This document shows, one piece after another, positions 47,693 through 57,617 of a stretch of DNA of 64,000 bases. The notes beneath the pieces were generated by a model, which worked only from the letters and a program-made list of their open reading frames with translations, made no database searches and had not been told where the DNA came from. Origin of the DNA: Aporhodopirellula aestuarii (GTDB lineage: Bacteria; Planctomycetota; Planctomycetia; Pirellulales; Pirellulaceae); contig NZ_JAMQBK010000013.1 in NCBI RefSeq assembly GCF_023701485.1, positions 45,285 through 109,284 of the forward strand, in the 5' to 3' direction. The position numbers were made by a program, and so were the translations under genes. Positions within the stretch are counted from its first letter, which is position 1, and each line of letters opens with the position of its first letter.

Positions 47693-47908
47693 CAGTCGAG
47701 TTTTCCAAATTGCGGCCTCGTCCGGTGGCGGTGCACGCGTGTTCATCATGTGAAGGGGCGATGATGCGGGGCGTTTACCAAGAGTATGATGTTTTCCGGT
47801 AGGTCTTTCTTAGGGGAGGCATACCGCCAGAGTGGTATGCGTGATCGAAGTCACGAAGAGCCGCTCTGGCTGTTTCATCGTTTCATAGCAATTCGGTTGG
47901 GTCGTTTC

Positions 47909-50104
47909 ATGACTAAGCTTCTCGGGCTCGCACTGGTTCTGTTTTCCTTCAGTTGGGCGGTCGCGGACGAACGGCCGGCGCAGCCGAACGTTGTCTTGCT
48001 GCTGACGGATGATCTCGGCTGGCAGGACCTGAAGTGTTACGACATTGACGAACCTTCGCCCATGGAAACGCCCAACCTGGATGCGTTCTCGAAAAAGGGT
48101 GTTCAGTTTTGGCAAGCCTATTCGCCGGCTCCCACCTGTGCGCCGAGTCGTTGTGCGATCATGAGTGGCAATCATCCGGCGCGTGCCCAAAAGACGCACG
48201 TGGTCGGCGGTGCGCCACCGTTCGCTCGCAACAAGAATACTCGTATGATGGATCCGTGGTACAGCGGACGGATGCCGGAAGACGAAATGACGCTAGCCAA
48301 GGCGTTGGGGCAAAACGGATACATGACGGGGCATGTCGGTAAGTGGCATATCGCGATCAATCATAACGCGTTTCCGCAGCCGATGGATGTCGGATTCGAT
48401 TTCACGAGATCGGATCGCGGGGCGCGTTCGAGTATGAAGGACCGGTTGAGCGGTTTTGCGACTGACACACCCGATGATCCGTATCGTCTCGATAAGAACG
48501 GCTTTCCCTATCATCAGAATAACGAAGATGCGCTGGCGTTTCTCCGCGAGCACAAAGACAAGCCGTTCTTTCTTTACTACGCCACGTGGCTGGTCCATGC
48601 GCCGATCCATACCCGATCGAAAGCGTTGCTGGACAAGTACGTGGAGAAATTGGGCGTCGATCCGCGTCACACAAACACGAAGGACATCCCGGGGCAACTG
48701 AATCCGTTTTACTGCGCGATGGTGGAGGAGCTCGACTACTACGTTGGCCAGGTTTTCGACTATCTCGAACAGACCGATGATCCTCGATGGCCGGGACACA
48801 AGCTGAACGAAAATACTTACGTCATCTTCACTTCTGACAACGGCGGGATGGAAGGCGGGCCAAGTGAACGCTACACCGACAACAACCCGTTGGATCGAGG
48901 TAAAATCTCCGCGAAGGAAGGCGGCGTCCGCGTCCCGTTGTTCATTGCGGGGCCGGGAATTGCCCAAGGGGTGCAGTCAGACGTGATGATCAACGGACTG
49001 GATTTCTATCCGACCATTCTGTCGCTCACCGGCTCGACATTCCCCGACGGCAAGCCTCTCGATGGATGCGATCTATCGCAACTGTTGATCCAAGACCCGA
49101 CCGACCCGACGCTCGTCAAGAACGCCGACGGGAACGTCCGTGACACGATGATGTGGCATTTCCCCCACGGCGTCGCACTCGAAAGCACGATTCGAATCGG
49201 GGACTACAAGTTGATTCGCAATTACGACTACGTGAACACGGAGACTCCAGAGTTGGAGCTATTTCGCCTCTATGATTCGAGTGGTAGCGGCCAAAAACGG
49301 GTCGATATCGAAGAGGCAAATAATCTCGCCGAGTCGATGCCCGAAAAAGTCGACGCGATGAATCAAAAGTTGACCGAGATGTTGACTGAAATGAAGGCGA
49401 GTTATCCCAGTTACAACCCTGACTACGTGGACGAACTTCCCGGAAAAGAACTTGTCTGCACCGTTACATCGCATAGCAGGGCAGGGGACACGGTCCGATT
49501 CAAGTACAGCGAAAAGGGTGCAAAGGTTGTGCGTGCCGACCTGATCTATTCCACCAACGGTGGCGATAGGTACGAGGAGTGGTTTCGTGCACCCGCAGCA
49601 TTGGTCGATGGCATGGAAGTGACCGCGGAGCTTCCCCAGGGCACGACCCATTACATCATCAACCTCATCGACGAGAACGACTTTCTAGTCAGTTATCCCG
49701 CGATCCGCCAGGGTAAAGGTGGGTTTGCGTCTCAGGCGTTCTCGGTGCAAGGCGGCGCACCCGAGGTATCCGGAGCGATGCGGTCCCGTACCAATGAACC
49801 CGCCAAGTCAAAATCGGCTGCAGGCGATCCGTCAGAATCATTCGTCCAGAAAGATGCTGATAAGGATGGCCGCATCACGCAGGATGAATATGTCAATCAT
49901 TTCATCGGTGGCTTCGACCGGAAGGACAAGAACGCCGACGGTGTTTTGACTTCGGACGAACACGCCCACCCGTCGTTCGCGACGGCGGATCAGGACAAGA
50001 ATGGCGAGTTGACTCGCGAAGAGTTCACGTCGATTTTTACGCGGCAGTTTGGCAATCTTGACCGCGATGGCAGCGGGTTCCTCACGGTGGAGGAGTTGAA
50101 ATAA
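47909..50104 (+). CDS. Secreted sulfatase 8 with C-terminal EF-hand region
   Basis: A 731-residue exported sulfatase; ATG 47909 (MTKLLGLALVLFSFSWAVAD) is preferred over 47786. Sulfatase domain at about 25-500: NVVLLLTDDLGWQDLKCYDI, CAPSR with C77, GHVGKWHIAIN, FTSDNGGMEGG. Then comes a beta-sandwich-like domain (LVCTVTSHSRAGDTVRFKYS). At about 645-725 there are four EF-hand-like loops (DADKDGRITQDE, DKNADGVLTSDE, DQDKNGELTREE, DRDGSGFLTVEE). The EF hands should bind Ca2+, perhaps for stability or attachment. The stop overlaps the start of the TIM-barrel gene by one base (TAATG). Confidence 0.92.
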   Translation: MTKLLGLALVLFSFSWAVADERPAQPNVVLLLTDDLGWQDLKCYDIDEPSPMETPNLDAFSKKGVQFWQAYSPAPTCAPSRCAIMSGNHPARAQKTHVVGGAPPFARNKNTRMMDPWYSGRMPEDEMTLAKALGQNGYMTGHVGKWHIAINHNAFPQPMDVGFDFTRSDRGARSSMKDRLSGFATDTPDDPYRLDKNGFPYHQNNEDALAFLREHKDKPFFLYYATWLVHAPIHTRSKALLDKYVEKLGVDPRHTNTKDIPGQLNPFYCAMVEELDYYVGQVFDYLEQTDDPRWPGHKLNENTYVIFTSDNGGMEGGPSERYTDNNPLDRGKISAKEGGVRVPLFIAGPGIAQGVQSDVMINGLDFYPTILSLTGSTFPDGKPLDGCDLSQLLIQDPTDPTLVKNADGNVRDTMMWHFPHGVALESTIRIGDYKLIRNYDYVNTETPELELFRLYDSSGSGQKRVDIEEANNLAESMPEKVDAMNQKLTEMLTEMKASYPSYNPDYVDELPGKELVCTVTSHSRAGDTVRFKYSEKGAKVVRADLIYSTNGGDRYEEWFRAPAALVDGMEVTAELPQGTTHYIINLIDENDFLVSYPAIRQGKGGFASQAFSVQGGAPEVSGAMRSRTNEPAKSKSAAGDPSESFVQKDADKDGRITQDEYVNHFIGGFDRKDKNADGVLTSDEHAHPSFATADQDKNGELTREEFTSIFTRQFGNLDRDGSGFLTVEELK

Positions 50105-51264
50105 TGCCTGTTCATCGTGCAAGTCTATTGGCAATGTCGCTTTTGCTCGTATGCATGGCCCCTTTTTCATGGGCTGTAGAACCGACCGATCATTCGAGAT
50201 CAAAAGCTGAACTCTTTCCCGGTTTCAATTGGGATCGCGTGCCGTTGAATCTTCATTTCGGGAAGCGTACCTCGGACATGACCGATCGTGAGATCGACTT
50301 CGCTGCATCGCACAGCGCTTTCATTTGTCTTGAAAAGAGCCACGGTGTCCGTCCGCACGGCAGTACCGAGGCGGGAATTGCGGACTCGGCACGTCGAATC
50401 GTGTCTCGCAATCCCGATGCGAAAGTGTTGTTTTACTTCAACGCGTTCATTAACTGGCCCGGCTACGACTCGTTTGATACCTATCGTGACGAGTGGACGT
50501 TGAGGAAACCAAACGGCGAGATTGTCACGCATCAGTCCGGTACGCCGCGTCCGGATCCCAGCAATGCGGAATTTCGTCAATGGTGGTCTGATGTGGTTGT
50601 CACGGCCAATCAATCCGCACCACTGGGAGGCGTGTTCGTCGATGCACTTCCGCAGGCGTTATCACCGAGTCTGGCGATTGCAGTGGGCAACGAAAAGGCC
50701 CGCGAGATTGTCAACGGACTGCGAGAGATGATCGCCATGACGAAACGCAAGCTCGGGCCGGATCGGATCGTCTTGGTCAATGGATTGCGTTCCACGTCCT
50801 ACCGTGAAATCTTGGATTGGGAAGGCGTGGATGGGGTCATGATTGAACACTTCGACGCATTCCATTCCACTGCGCCGGAGGATTTGAAGGCGGACCTTGA
50901 TTCCATTGCGATTGCTGCGGCTAAGGGGAAATTCGTGGTCCTCAAAGCGTGGCCGGGCTTCAATTGGCTTGATAAAGACATGATGCGGCGTCCTCACGCG
51001 GAGTTGGTACAGCTCGCACGAGAACGGATCACGTTTCCGTTGGCGTGTTTTCTTGTGGGGGCTCAATCGGGATCGCACTTCTGCTATTCGTGGGGATATA
51101 CCAATACCGACGGGATGTTGGACGCTTATCCCGAGCTTGATCGAGAGTTGGGACCACCCCAAGGTCCGGCAATGTGGAGAGGTCTCACCGCGATTCGCAA
51201 GTTCGAGCACGCGTCGGTGTGGGTGGATCTTTCGAACAAGAAAGCTCGGATTGACTGGCGGTAG
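50104..51264 (+). CDS. GHL15-like putative glycoside hydrolase (TIM barrel)
   Basis: A 386-residue exported protein (signal peptide about 1-25, SLLAMSLLLVCMAPFSWAV). The barrel resembles the 'hypothetical glycosyl hydrolase' group GHL15: KVLFYFNAFINWPGYDSFDT, GGVFVDALPQALSP, RIVLVNGLRSTSYREILDWE, DGVMIEHFDAF. Conserved acidic residues at the strand ends (VDAL, IEHFD) are catalytic candidates. I cannot place it in a characterised GH family. It is translationally coupled to the EF-hand sulfatase, so it most likely acts on the same sulfated polysaccharide, perhaps as the missing endo-acting enzyme. That is inference. Confidence 0.65.
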   Translation: MPVHRASLLAMSLLLVCMAPFSWAVEPTDHSRSKAELFPGFNWDRVPLNLHFGKRTSDMTDREIDFAASHSAFICLEKSHGVRPHGSTEAGIADSARRIVSRNPDAKVLFYFNAFINWPGYDSFDTYRDEWTLRKPNGEIVTHQSGTPRPDPSNAEFRQWWSDVVVTANQSAPLGGVFVDALPQALSPSLAIAVGNEKAREIVNGLREMIAMTKRKLGPDRIVLVNGLRSTSYREILDWEGVDGVMIEHFDAFHSTAPEDLKADLDSIAIAAAKGKFVVLKAWPGFNWLDKDMMRRPHAELVQLARERITFPLACFLVGAQSGSHFCYSWGYTNTDGMLDAYPELDRELGPPQGPAMWRGLTAIRKFEHASVWVDLSNKKARIDWR

Positions 51265-51693
51265 AGCGGAGCAGGGCGGTCTACTTCGAATCTCGGTAAA
51301 CGCGTCCAGCTACAAGATCCGCGTTTGCTGAGCGACGTCGTTTCGGACTCGATTCTTTGGCCCATGTCGAACGCGTGGGACGCTGTCTCGCGTTCTTGGT
51401 GTTGGTCCTGTTTGGCGTTCCGTCAGGCTACGAAGGCGACGGCAAAAACGACAACGCTCGGTGAATCGCGATCCACTGATCCGGCGGCGCTCCCCGCGTC
51501 GAGATTGTCGCAAATCGGTATTCTTTCGTCGCGAAATGGGGTTGTCTCGTCACCGTAAGGGATCAGTATGGGCCGAGAAACTGCCGGCAACCGGTACGTT
51601 TGTGTTAGAATTCCGGCAGCCGCCAAACGCGGTTTTGAGCCGGCGAGTTCCTCGTGGCTATACGTACGATTTCACTCCCAAGGTGCTACCCCC
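51265..51693. other. Intergenic region before last sulfatase
   Basis: A 429-base gap without a supported gene; open frames here are short and of random composition. ctgccgg at about 51581 and ccggcag at about 51615 could pair. A TAGAAT box near 51607 has no good -35 partner. The length suggests an independent promoter for the last sulfatase. Confidence 0.4.
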
Positions 51694-53199
51694 ATGCGAC
51701 CGTTGTACTTTCTCTCGTTTCTGTTGTTAGCCGGCTTCACATCGGCTGAAAACACCAAACCGAATATCATTTTCATCTTGGCAGACGATCTCGGCTACGG
51801 TGATGTGCAATGCTTGAATCCCGAACGAGGTTTGATCGAGACGCCGGCGATTGATTCGTTGGCGGGGCAGGGGATGATTTTCACCGACGCCCATACCGCT
51901 TCGTCGGTGTGCACGCCGACTCGATATTCGATTCTGACCGGCCGTTACAACTGGCGTACGAAACTGCAGAAAAGCGTGTTGTACGGCTTCGACGAGCCGT
52001 TGATCGATCAGGATCGTTTGACGGTTGCGGGCTTCTTGCGAGACAACGGCTACACCACCGCAGCGATCGGCAAATGGCACTTGGGACTGGATCTGCCCAA
52101 GACCGACGATCAGCCGTTTCAAGGTCACAACGCACAGAATGTGGATTGGAATGGTGTGATCAAGAACGGTCCAGTGGAACGCGGATTTGATTACTTCTAC
52201 GGGATATCCGCATCACTGGACATGCCACCATACATTTACATTGAGAACGATCGCTTTGTTGGCGAAGGTACCGCGACGAAAGCGTTCAATCGCAAGGGGC
52301 CTGCGGAGCCTAGCTTCGAAGCGATCGATGTGCTGCCCATGATCGGCAAGAAAACGGTTGAGTTTATCAAGAAGCAAGACAGCTCAAAGCCGTTCTTTGC
52401 CTACGTCGCTTTCACTTCGCCACACACGCCGATTCTACCGTCGAAGGAATGGCAGGGACGTAGCGATCTCGGCAAGTACGGTGATTTCGTGATGCAAACC
52501 GATGCCGTTGTTGGTGACATCGTGAACGCGATTGATGCCGCTGGTTTTGGTGAAAACACGTTGATCATCTTCACGAGCGACAATGGATGTTCGAAAGCCG
52601 CCGGTATTAAGGAGTTGCAGGAGAAGGGGCACTTCCCGAGTGCTCATTTGCGTGGTTCGAAAGCAGATCTTTGGGACGGCGGTCACCGCGTGCCGTTCAT
52701 TCTGCGTTGGCCGAAGGTGGTCGAGGCGGGATCGAAGACGGATCAATTGGTGTGTCAGACCGACTTCATGGCAACCTGTGCCGATGTCATTGGAGCAAGT
52801 GTTCCGAACGGGGCAGGGGAGGACAGTGTTAGTTTCAAGCCGGCGCTCGTTGGAGAACCGATTGAGTCATCCCGTGCCGGTGTGATCCACCATTCGATCG
52901 GTGGCTTCTTTTCCTATCGTCAGGGCAAGTGGAAATTGTTGTTGTGTAAAGGCTCGGGCGGTTGGAGTGCACCGAACGAAAACCAAGCTCGCAACGCGAA
53001 GCTTCCGGCGCAGCTCTATGACCTCGAGGCGGATCCTGGCGAGCAAAACAATCTCTATGAGTCCAACCCCGAAGTCGTCGACGCGTTGTTCAAGCAGCTT
53101 ACGTCGGATGTCGAGCGAGGACGCAGTACGGCGGGAGCCCCCGCGGAGAACGATGTCGACGACATCGTGATTTGGAAGGGGCGAGACCAGCAGAAATAA
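51694..53199 (+). CDS. Secreted sulfatase 9 (Cys-type, S1 family)
   Basis: A 501-residue exported sulfatase; ATG 51694 gives signal peptide MRPLYFLSFLLLAGFTSAEN, and the longer frame from 51568 is unlikely. Motifs: NIIFILADDLGYGDVQCLNP, CTPTR with C73, AAIGKWHLGLD, FTSDNGCSKAAGIKELQEKG. The Gly-rich insertion GSGGWSAPNENQARNA and the C-terminal LYDLEADPGEQNNLYESNPE match sulfatase 2. It is followed by a strong intrinsic terminator and ends the polysaccharide locus. Confidence 0.93.
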   Translation: MRPLYFLSFLLLAGFTSAENTKPNIIFILADDLGYGDVQCLNPERGLIETPAIDSLAGQGMIFTDAHTASSVCTPTRYSILTGRYNWRTKLQKSVLYGFDEPLIDQDRLTVAGFLRDNGYTTAAIGKWHLGLDLPKTDDQPFQGHNAQNVDWNGVIKNGPVERGFDYFYGISASLDMPPYIYIENDRFVGEGTATKAFNRKGPAEPSFEAIDVLPMIGKKTVEFIKKQDSSKPFFAYVAFTSPHTPILPSKEWQGRSDLGKYGDFVMQTDAVVGDIVNAIDAAGFGENTLIIFTSDNGCSKAAGIKELQEKGHFPSAHLRGSKADLWDGGHRVPFILRWPKVVEAGSKTDQLVCQTDFMATCADVIGASVPNGAGEDSVSFKPALVGEPIESSRAGVIHHSIGGFFSYRQGKWKLLLCKGSGGWSAPNENQARNAKLPAQLYDLEADPGEQNNLYESNPEVVDALFKQLTSDVERGRSTAGAPAENDVDDIVIWKGRDQQK

Positions 53200-53220
53200 C
53201 GGCCTTGGAAGCATTCAGTG

Positions 53221-53257
53221 CGGCGATGTCGTTAGCGCGATGTCGCCGTTTTTTTTT
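53221..53257 (+). terminator. Rho-independent terminator after sulfatase 9
   Basis: cggcgatgtcg (53221-53231) pairs with cgatgtcgccg (53238-53248) as an 11-base stem with two G-U wobbles and a 6-base loop, followed directly by nine T (53249-53257). It lies 22 bases after the sulfatase stop and marks the end of the sulfatase transcript. Confidence 0.85.
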
Positions 53258-53266
53258 GGCGTGGCG

Positions 53267-54019
53267 TTATTGTTTAAGCGTCGCGAGCGTGCGGCAGACG
53301 AGGTGCGGGTGGAGGTGAACGTCGAAGTCACGTGACGTTGATCTTTCCAAGGTGGCGGCGACGCATTCGGCATCGCCTCCGGTAACGACGACACGTTTGG
53401 GGGTCCCGTAGAGTCGCACGAGACGCTCGATCCCGCCGACGACGCCCGAGAGGATGCCCAGCCGGATTGCGGCGATGGTGTTTTTTCCCGTGGTGCCGTT
53501 CGTTTCAGAACACGCGGACTGCCAGTCGATGCGGGGCAGGGCATCGGTCCCTGCGGCGAGGGCGGACGTTTGCATTTCGAGACCGGGGATGATCGCGCCG
53601 CCGCAGTACGTGCCTCCATCGTCGACGAGGTCCACGGTGACGGTGGTGCCGGCGTCAACAACCACCAGCGGCAGTGAGTAACCCGCCGCGGCGCCGACGG
53701 CTCCGACAAGGCGGTCGATGCCGACACGATCGGGATGGTCGGTCGCGACTTCGATGGGGAGATCGACGCGGGTGATTCTGCGGAACTGAGCCTTGTCGCC
53801 GGCGAGTTGCTGGGCGGCCTCGATCAGTTCGCCGGCGGCGGTGCGGTTGACACTGGCGACTCGCACGTCGAGGTGTCCATGCCGCTGCGCGTACTCGGCG
53901 AGCACTTTGGAGACGTTGGCGATCGTGTCAGGATTGGCGACCCGGAGAACTCGTACTGTTTCTTCCGAGTCGATCGCCATCTTGATCGCCGTGTTACCGA
54001 CATCGATACCAACAATCAC
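53267..54019 (-). CDS. coaX: Type III pantothenate kinase
   Basis: A 250-residue cytoplasmic kinase for the first step of coenzyme A synthesis, phosphorylating pantothenate. Type III features: N-terminal [16 protein letters not shown] (P-loop-like ASKHA motif), [20 protein letters not shown], and [20 protein letters not shown] with the catalytic Asp. [23 protein letters not shown] is the pantothenate-side motif. The start codon overlaps the end of obgE by four bases, so the two are translationally coupled. It converges on the sulfatase terminator. Confidence 0.94.
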   Translation of the reverse strand: MIVGIDVGNTAIKMAIDSEETVRVLRVANPDTIANVSKVLAEYAQRHGHLDVRVASVNRTAAGELIEAAQQLAGDKAQFRRITRVDLPIEVATDHPDRVGIDRLVGAVGAAAGYSLPLVVVDAGTTVTVDLVDDGGTYCGGAIIPGLEMQTSALAAGTDALPRIDWQSACSETNGTTGKNTIAAIRLGILSGVVGGIERLVRLYGTPKRVVVTGGDAECVAATLERSTSRDFDVHLHPHLVCRTLATLKQ

Positions 54020-55272
54020 GAATGCTCGTCCGATTTGGTGTCGTCCTTCGGCGTTTCAGAAGGCGGAGTCGGCGCGAGCGTTCTGCCCGTGGGGGATTGT
54101 TTTCCCCAGATCGACGGAATATCTCGAGCTTGATGGTCGTTGGATAACGCCGCGGTAGAACCCGCTTTGTGGGGCGGCGTTCGGCGAGATTTGGTTGCCT
54201 CAGTCGGCATATCGACTTCGCGGATCGGGTTCAGATCCTCCCCCGCGTCGAGCATTTCGAGCCGACGTTTGGTAACCCGCTGCATGATTTCTTCGACGAG
54301 ATCTCGCAGCCCGATTTCGGAGGCCGCACTGATCGAGAGCAAGTCCCGTTTGTGTTTGACCGGGTTTTCGGCGAAGTGCTGTTGAAGCCGTTCGAGAACT
54401 TCGCCGTCAGGATCGAGTTCGCACTTCGTCAGCACGACGAGCTCATCTCGCTCGCCGAGGGTTGCATCGTACTGGCAGAGTTCATCTCGGATCGTCGTGT
54501 AATTTTCGACCGGGTCGGAACCATCGACGGGAGTCGGTTCAACGAGGTGGACCAGTAGTCCGGCCCGCTCGACGTGTCGCAGGAACTCGTGTCCGAGTCC
54601 GAGTCCCTCGCTGGCTCCTTCGATCAATCCTGGAATATCCGCGGTGACAAATGATCGTTCGATGTCGACGTCGACGATGCCGAGATTGGGGAACTTAGTC
54701 GTGAACGGGTAGTCGGCGATTTCGGGTCGGGCGCTCGAGATTCGCGACAACAGCGTGCTTTTGCCGGCGTTTGGTTTGCCGATCAAACCGACATCCGCGA
54801 TCGATTTTAGTTCCAAGATGACGTGCCGGGTTTCGCCCGGATTTCCCAGGGTTCGCTCACGGGGCGTTTGGTTGACCGACGTTTTGAAGCGGGCGTTTCC
54901 ATGGCCTCCGCGTCCGCCGCGGCAGATCACAAACTCTTCACCGGGGTGGGTGAGGTCTTTGATGACGTAGCCATCGGCGGCGTCGATGACGCTGGTACCG
55001 CAGGGCACGAAAAGCCGCATCTCTTGACCTTTGCGACCGTGTCGCATGCTGCCTTCACCGTGTTTGCCTTTTTCGGCGCGAAAAAATCGTCGCGTGGCGA
55101 ACAAGGCGAGCGAGTTCACACCCACGCGTGCTTCGAGGACAATGCTGCCCCCGGTGCCACCGTCGCCGCCGTCAGGACCGCCGCGGGGGACAAACTTCTC
55201 ACGGCGGAAGCTCATGCAGCCATCGCCGCCTTTGCCAGCGGTGAATTCGACTTCGACGCGATCAATGAACAT
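54016..55272 (-). CDS. obgE: GTPase Obg/CgtA
   Basis: A 418-residue ribosome-associated GTPase. The true start is at 55272 ([20 protein letters not shown]); upstream frame to 55467 is spurious. The Gly-rich Obg fold covers residues 1-158 ([20 protein letters not shown]). The G domain has G1 [11 protein letters not shown], switch [33 protein letters not shown] (G3) and LTKCELD (G4). The C-terminus (about 355-418) is low complexity, Pro/Ser/Thr/Lys-rich, without a recognisable OCT domain. It overlaps coaX by four bases. Confidence 0.95.
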   Translation of the reverse strand: MFIDRVEVEFTAGKGGDGCMSFRREKFVPRGGPDGGDGGTGGSIVLEARVGVNSLALFATRRFFRAEKGKHGEGSMRHGRKGQEMRLFVPCGTSVIDAADGYVIKDLTHPGEEFVICRGGRGGHGNARFKTSVNQTPRERTLGNPGETRHVILELKSIADVGLIGKPNAGKSTLLSRISSARPEIADYPFTTKFPNLGIVDVDIERSFVTADIPGLIEGASEGLGLGHEFLRHVERAGLLVHLVEPTPVDGSDPVENYTTIRDELCQYDATLGERDELVVLTKCELDPDGEVLERLQQHFAENPVKHKRDLLSISAASEIGLRDLVEEIMQRVTKRRLEMLDAGEDLNPIREVDMPTEATKSRRTPPHKAGSTAALSNDHQARDIPSIWGKQSPTGRTLAPTPPSETPKDDTKSDEHS

Positions 55273-55380
55273 GAGAGTGGAGAACAGACAGGTAGGAGAG
55301 ACAGTGGGGGGGTGAGCGGCATGCGAATGCGTTTGCCGAACACCAAGTCGTGTTTTGAGAGAACACTCGTAGCGTAACAT

Positions 55381-55420
55381 AACAAAAGCGGCCCGGCGAA
55401 ATGCCGAGCCGCTTTCGTCA
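55381..55420 (-). terminator. Hairpin downstream of gapA
   Basis: On the minus strand, aaagcggctcggc pairs with gccgggccgcttt, a 13-base stem with one G-T wobble and a 5-base loop (about 55385-55416), followed by TTGTTATGTT. It lies 66 bases beyond the gapA stop and just upstream of obgE, so it should end the gapA transcript. The T run is short. Confidence 0.65.
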
Positions 55421-55485
55421 ATTCTAGATGAGCAAAAGGGACTGCGGGAGGGCGTTGCTCCTCCCAATCAGGTTCCTGTCAGCAA

Positions 55486-56547
<1,062 letters not shown>

Positions 56548-56601
56548 CTAAATTGAAACAGCCCCCAAGTCCCCCCTGCGACAACAAGCCATTTCTACCT
56601 G

Positions 56602-57513
56602 ATGCCAGAATCCCCTCCTGATGCGACTGAATCCACACCTCCGGAGTCCGGGCATCGGATCGATCGAGCCAAAAAGGCGACTTGGAGGCGACCGATCGGA
56701 GTTTCGAAGGGAACATGGCGGTATGTTCATGAAGGGACGATCGCAACCCGCTATGACGAATTTGTGGCGACTACGCCACTTTGTCGAGTCGATCTCTCGA
56801 TGTTGGCGGACGTTTTTCCCGACGTGCGAGCGCCAGAAGCTCCCCCGGCCGGCGCGGAACAGACCGCTGATTCGTCGGGGCAGGGCAGGGGGGCGGAGGC
56901 TCAAATCACGCCGCAAAAAAAATGGGTTTTCGATCTCGGATGTGGGACCGGTCGGGCGTCTGAGGTGCTCGCGTCGCACGGATACGACGTCGCGGCGATC
57001 GATTTATCGGTGCCGATGTTGCGCCAAGTGACTCAACGCGAGCTCAATTCCGTCGCAACCATTCAGGCGAATTTGGTGGAACTCGACGGGATCGCAAGCG
57101 GCGTCGGGTACGGCGCGGTTTGTTTGTTCAGTACCTTGGGGATGATCCAGGGACGTCAGAATCGCCGCCGGTTCTTGTCACATGTTCGCCGGATCGTCTC
57201 GCCTGGTGGGCGTTTCTTTCTGCACGTTCATCATCGCTATGCCGCGTTGTCGAACGCACCTGGAATCAAACAACTTGCCACGACCGCATTGAACTCATGG
57301 ACGCGGTCTCATTGGGATTTCGGCGATGCGGTTTATGCGTACCGTGGTTTGCCGGATATGTTCCTGCATCAGTTCTCGCGTCGAGAACTGATCGCGGATT
57401 TCTCTGCCACGGGATGGCGCGTCGATCAGTGGGTGAATCTATCGCTCGACGGTTCGGCTGTTAATGAGAACCGTTGGAAATTGGCAGGCGGCTTTCTGAT
57501 CGTTGTCATCTAG
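56602..57513 (+). CDS. Class I SAM-dependent methyltransferase
   Basis: A 303-residue cytoplasmic protein. SAM-binding motif I is WVFDLGCGTGRASE (about residues 108-120), then the acidic loop HGYDVAAIDLSVPML, motif II-like GAVCLFSTLGMIQG and LSHVRRIVSPGGRFFLHVHH, all of the class I fold. Before motif I there is a Gly/Ala/Glu-rich insertion (APPAGAEQTADSSGQGRGAE) that looks disordered. The N-terminal YVHEGTIATRYDEFVATTPL may contact the substrate, which cannot be inferred. It is divergent from gapA. The first 40 residues (PPDATESTPPESGHRIDRAK) may be overcalled. Confidence 0.85.
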   Translation: MPESPPDATESTPPESGHRIDRAKKATWRRPIGVSKGTWRYVHEGTIATRYDEFVATTPLCRVDLSMLADVFPDVRAPEAPPAGAEQTADSSGQGRGAEAQITPQKKWVFDLGCGTGRASEVLASHGYDVAAIDLSVPMLRQVTQRELNSVATIQANLVELDGIASGVGYGAVCLFSTLGMIQGRQNRRRFLSHVRRIVSPGGRFFLHVHHRYAALSNAPGIKQLATTALNSWTRSHWDFGDAVYAYRGLPDMFLHQFSRRELIADFSATGWRVDQWVNLSLDGSAVNENRWKLAGGFLIVVI

Positions 57514-57617
57514 GCGGAGCCGTTCGCAATTCTTGACGTCCGTTTTGTAGGTTGGTTAACCGGGCCCACGAACGAGATAGATGACACCTTTGACGAGTAG
57601 GAAGATCGGGAACACGA

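Noticed and set aside
29222..53199. Search for SusC/SusD, TonB receptor or sugar transporter genes in the locus
   Set aside because: All frames are accounted for by enzymes; no beta-barrel or transporter signature is seen.
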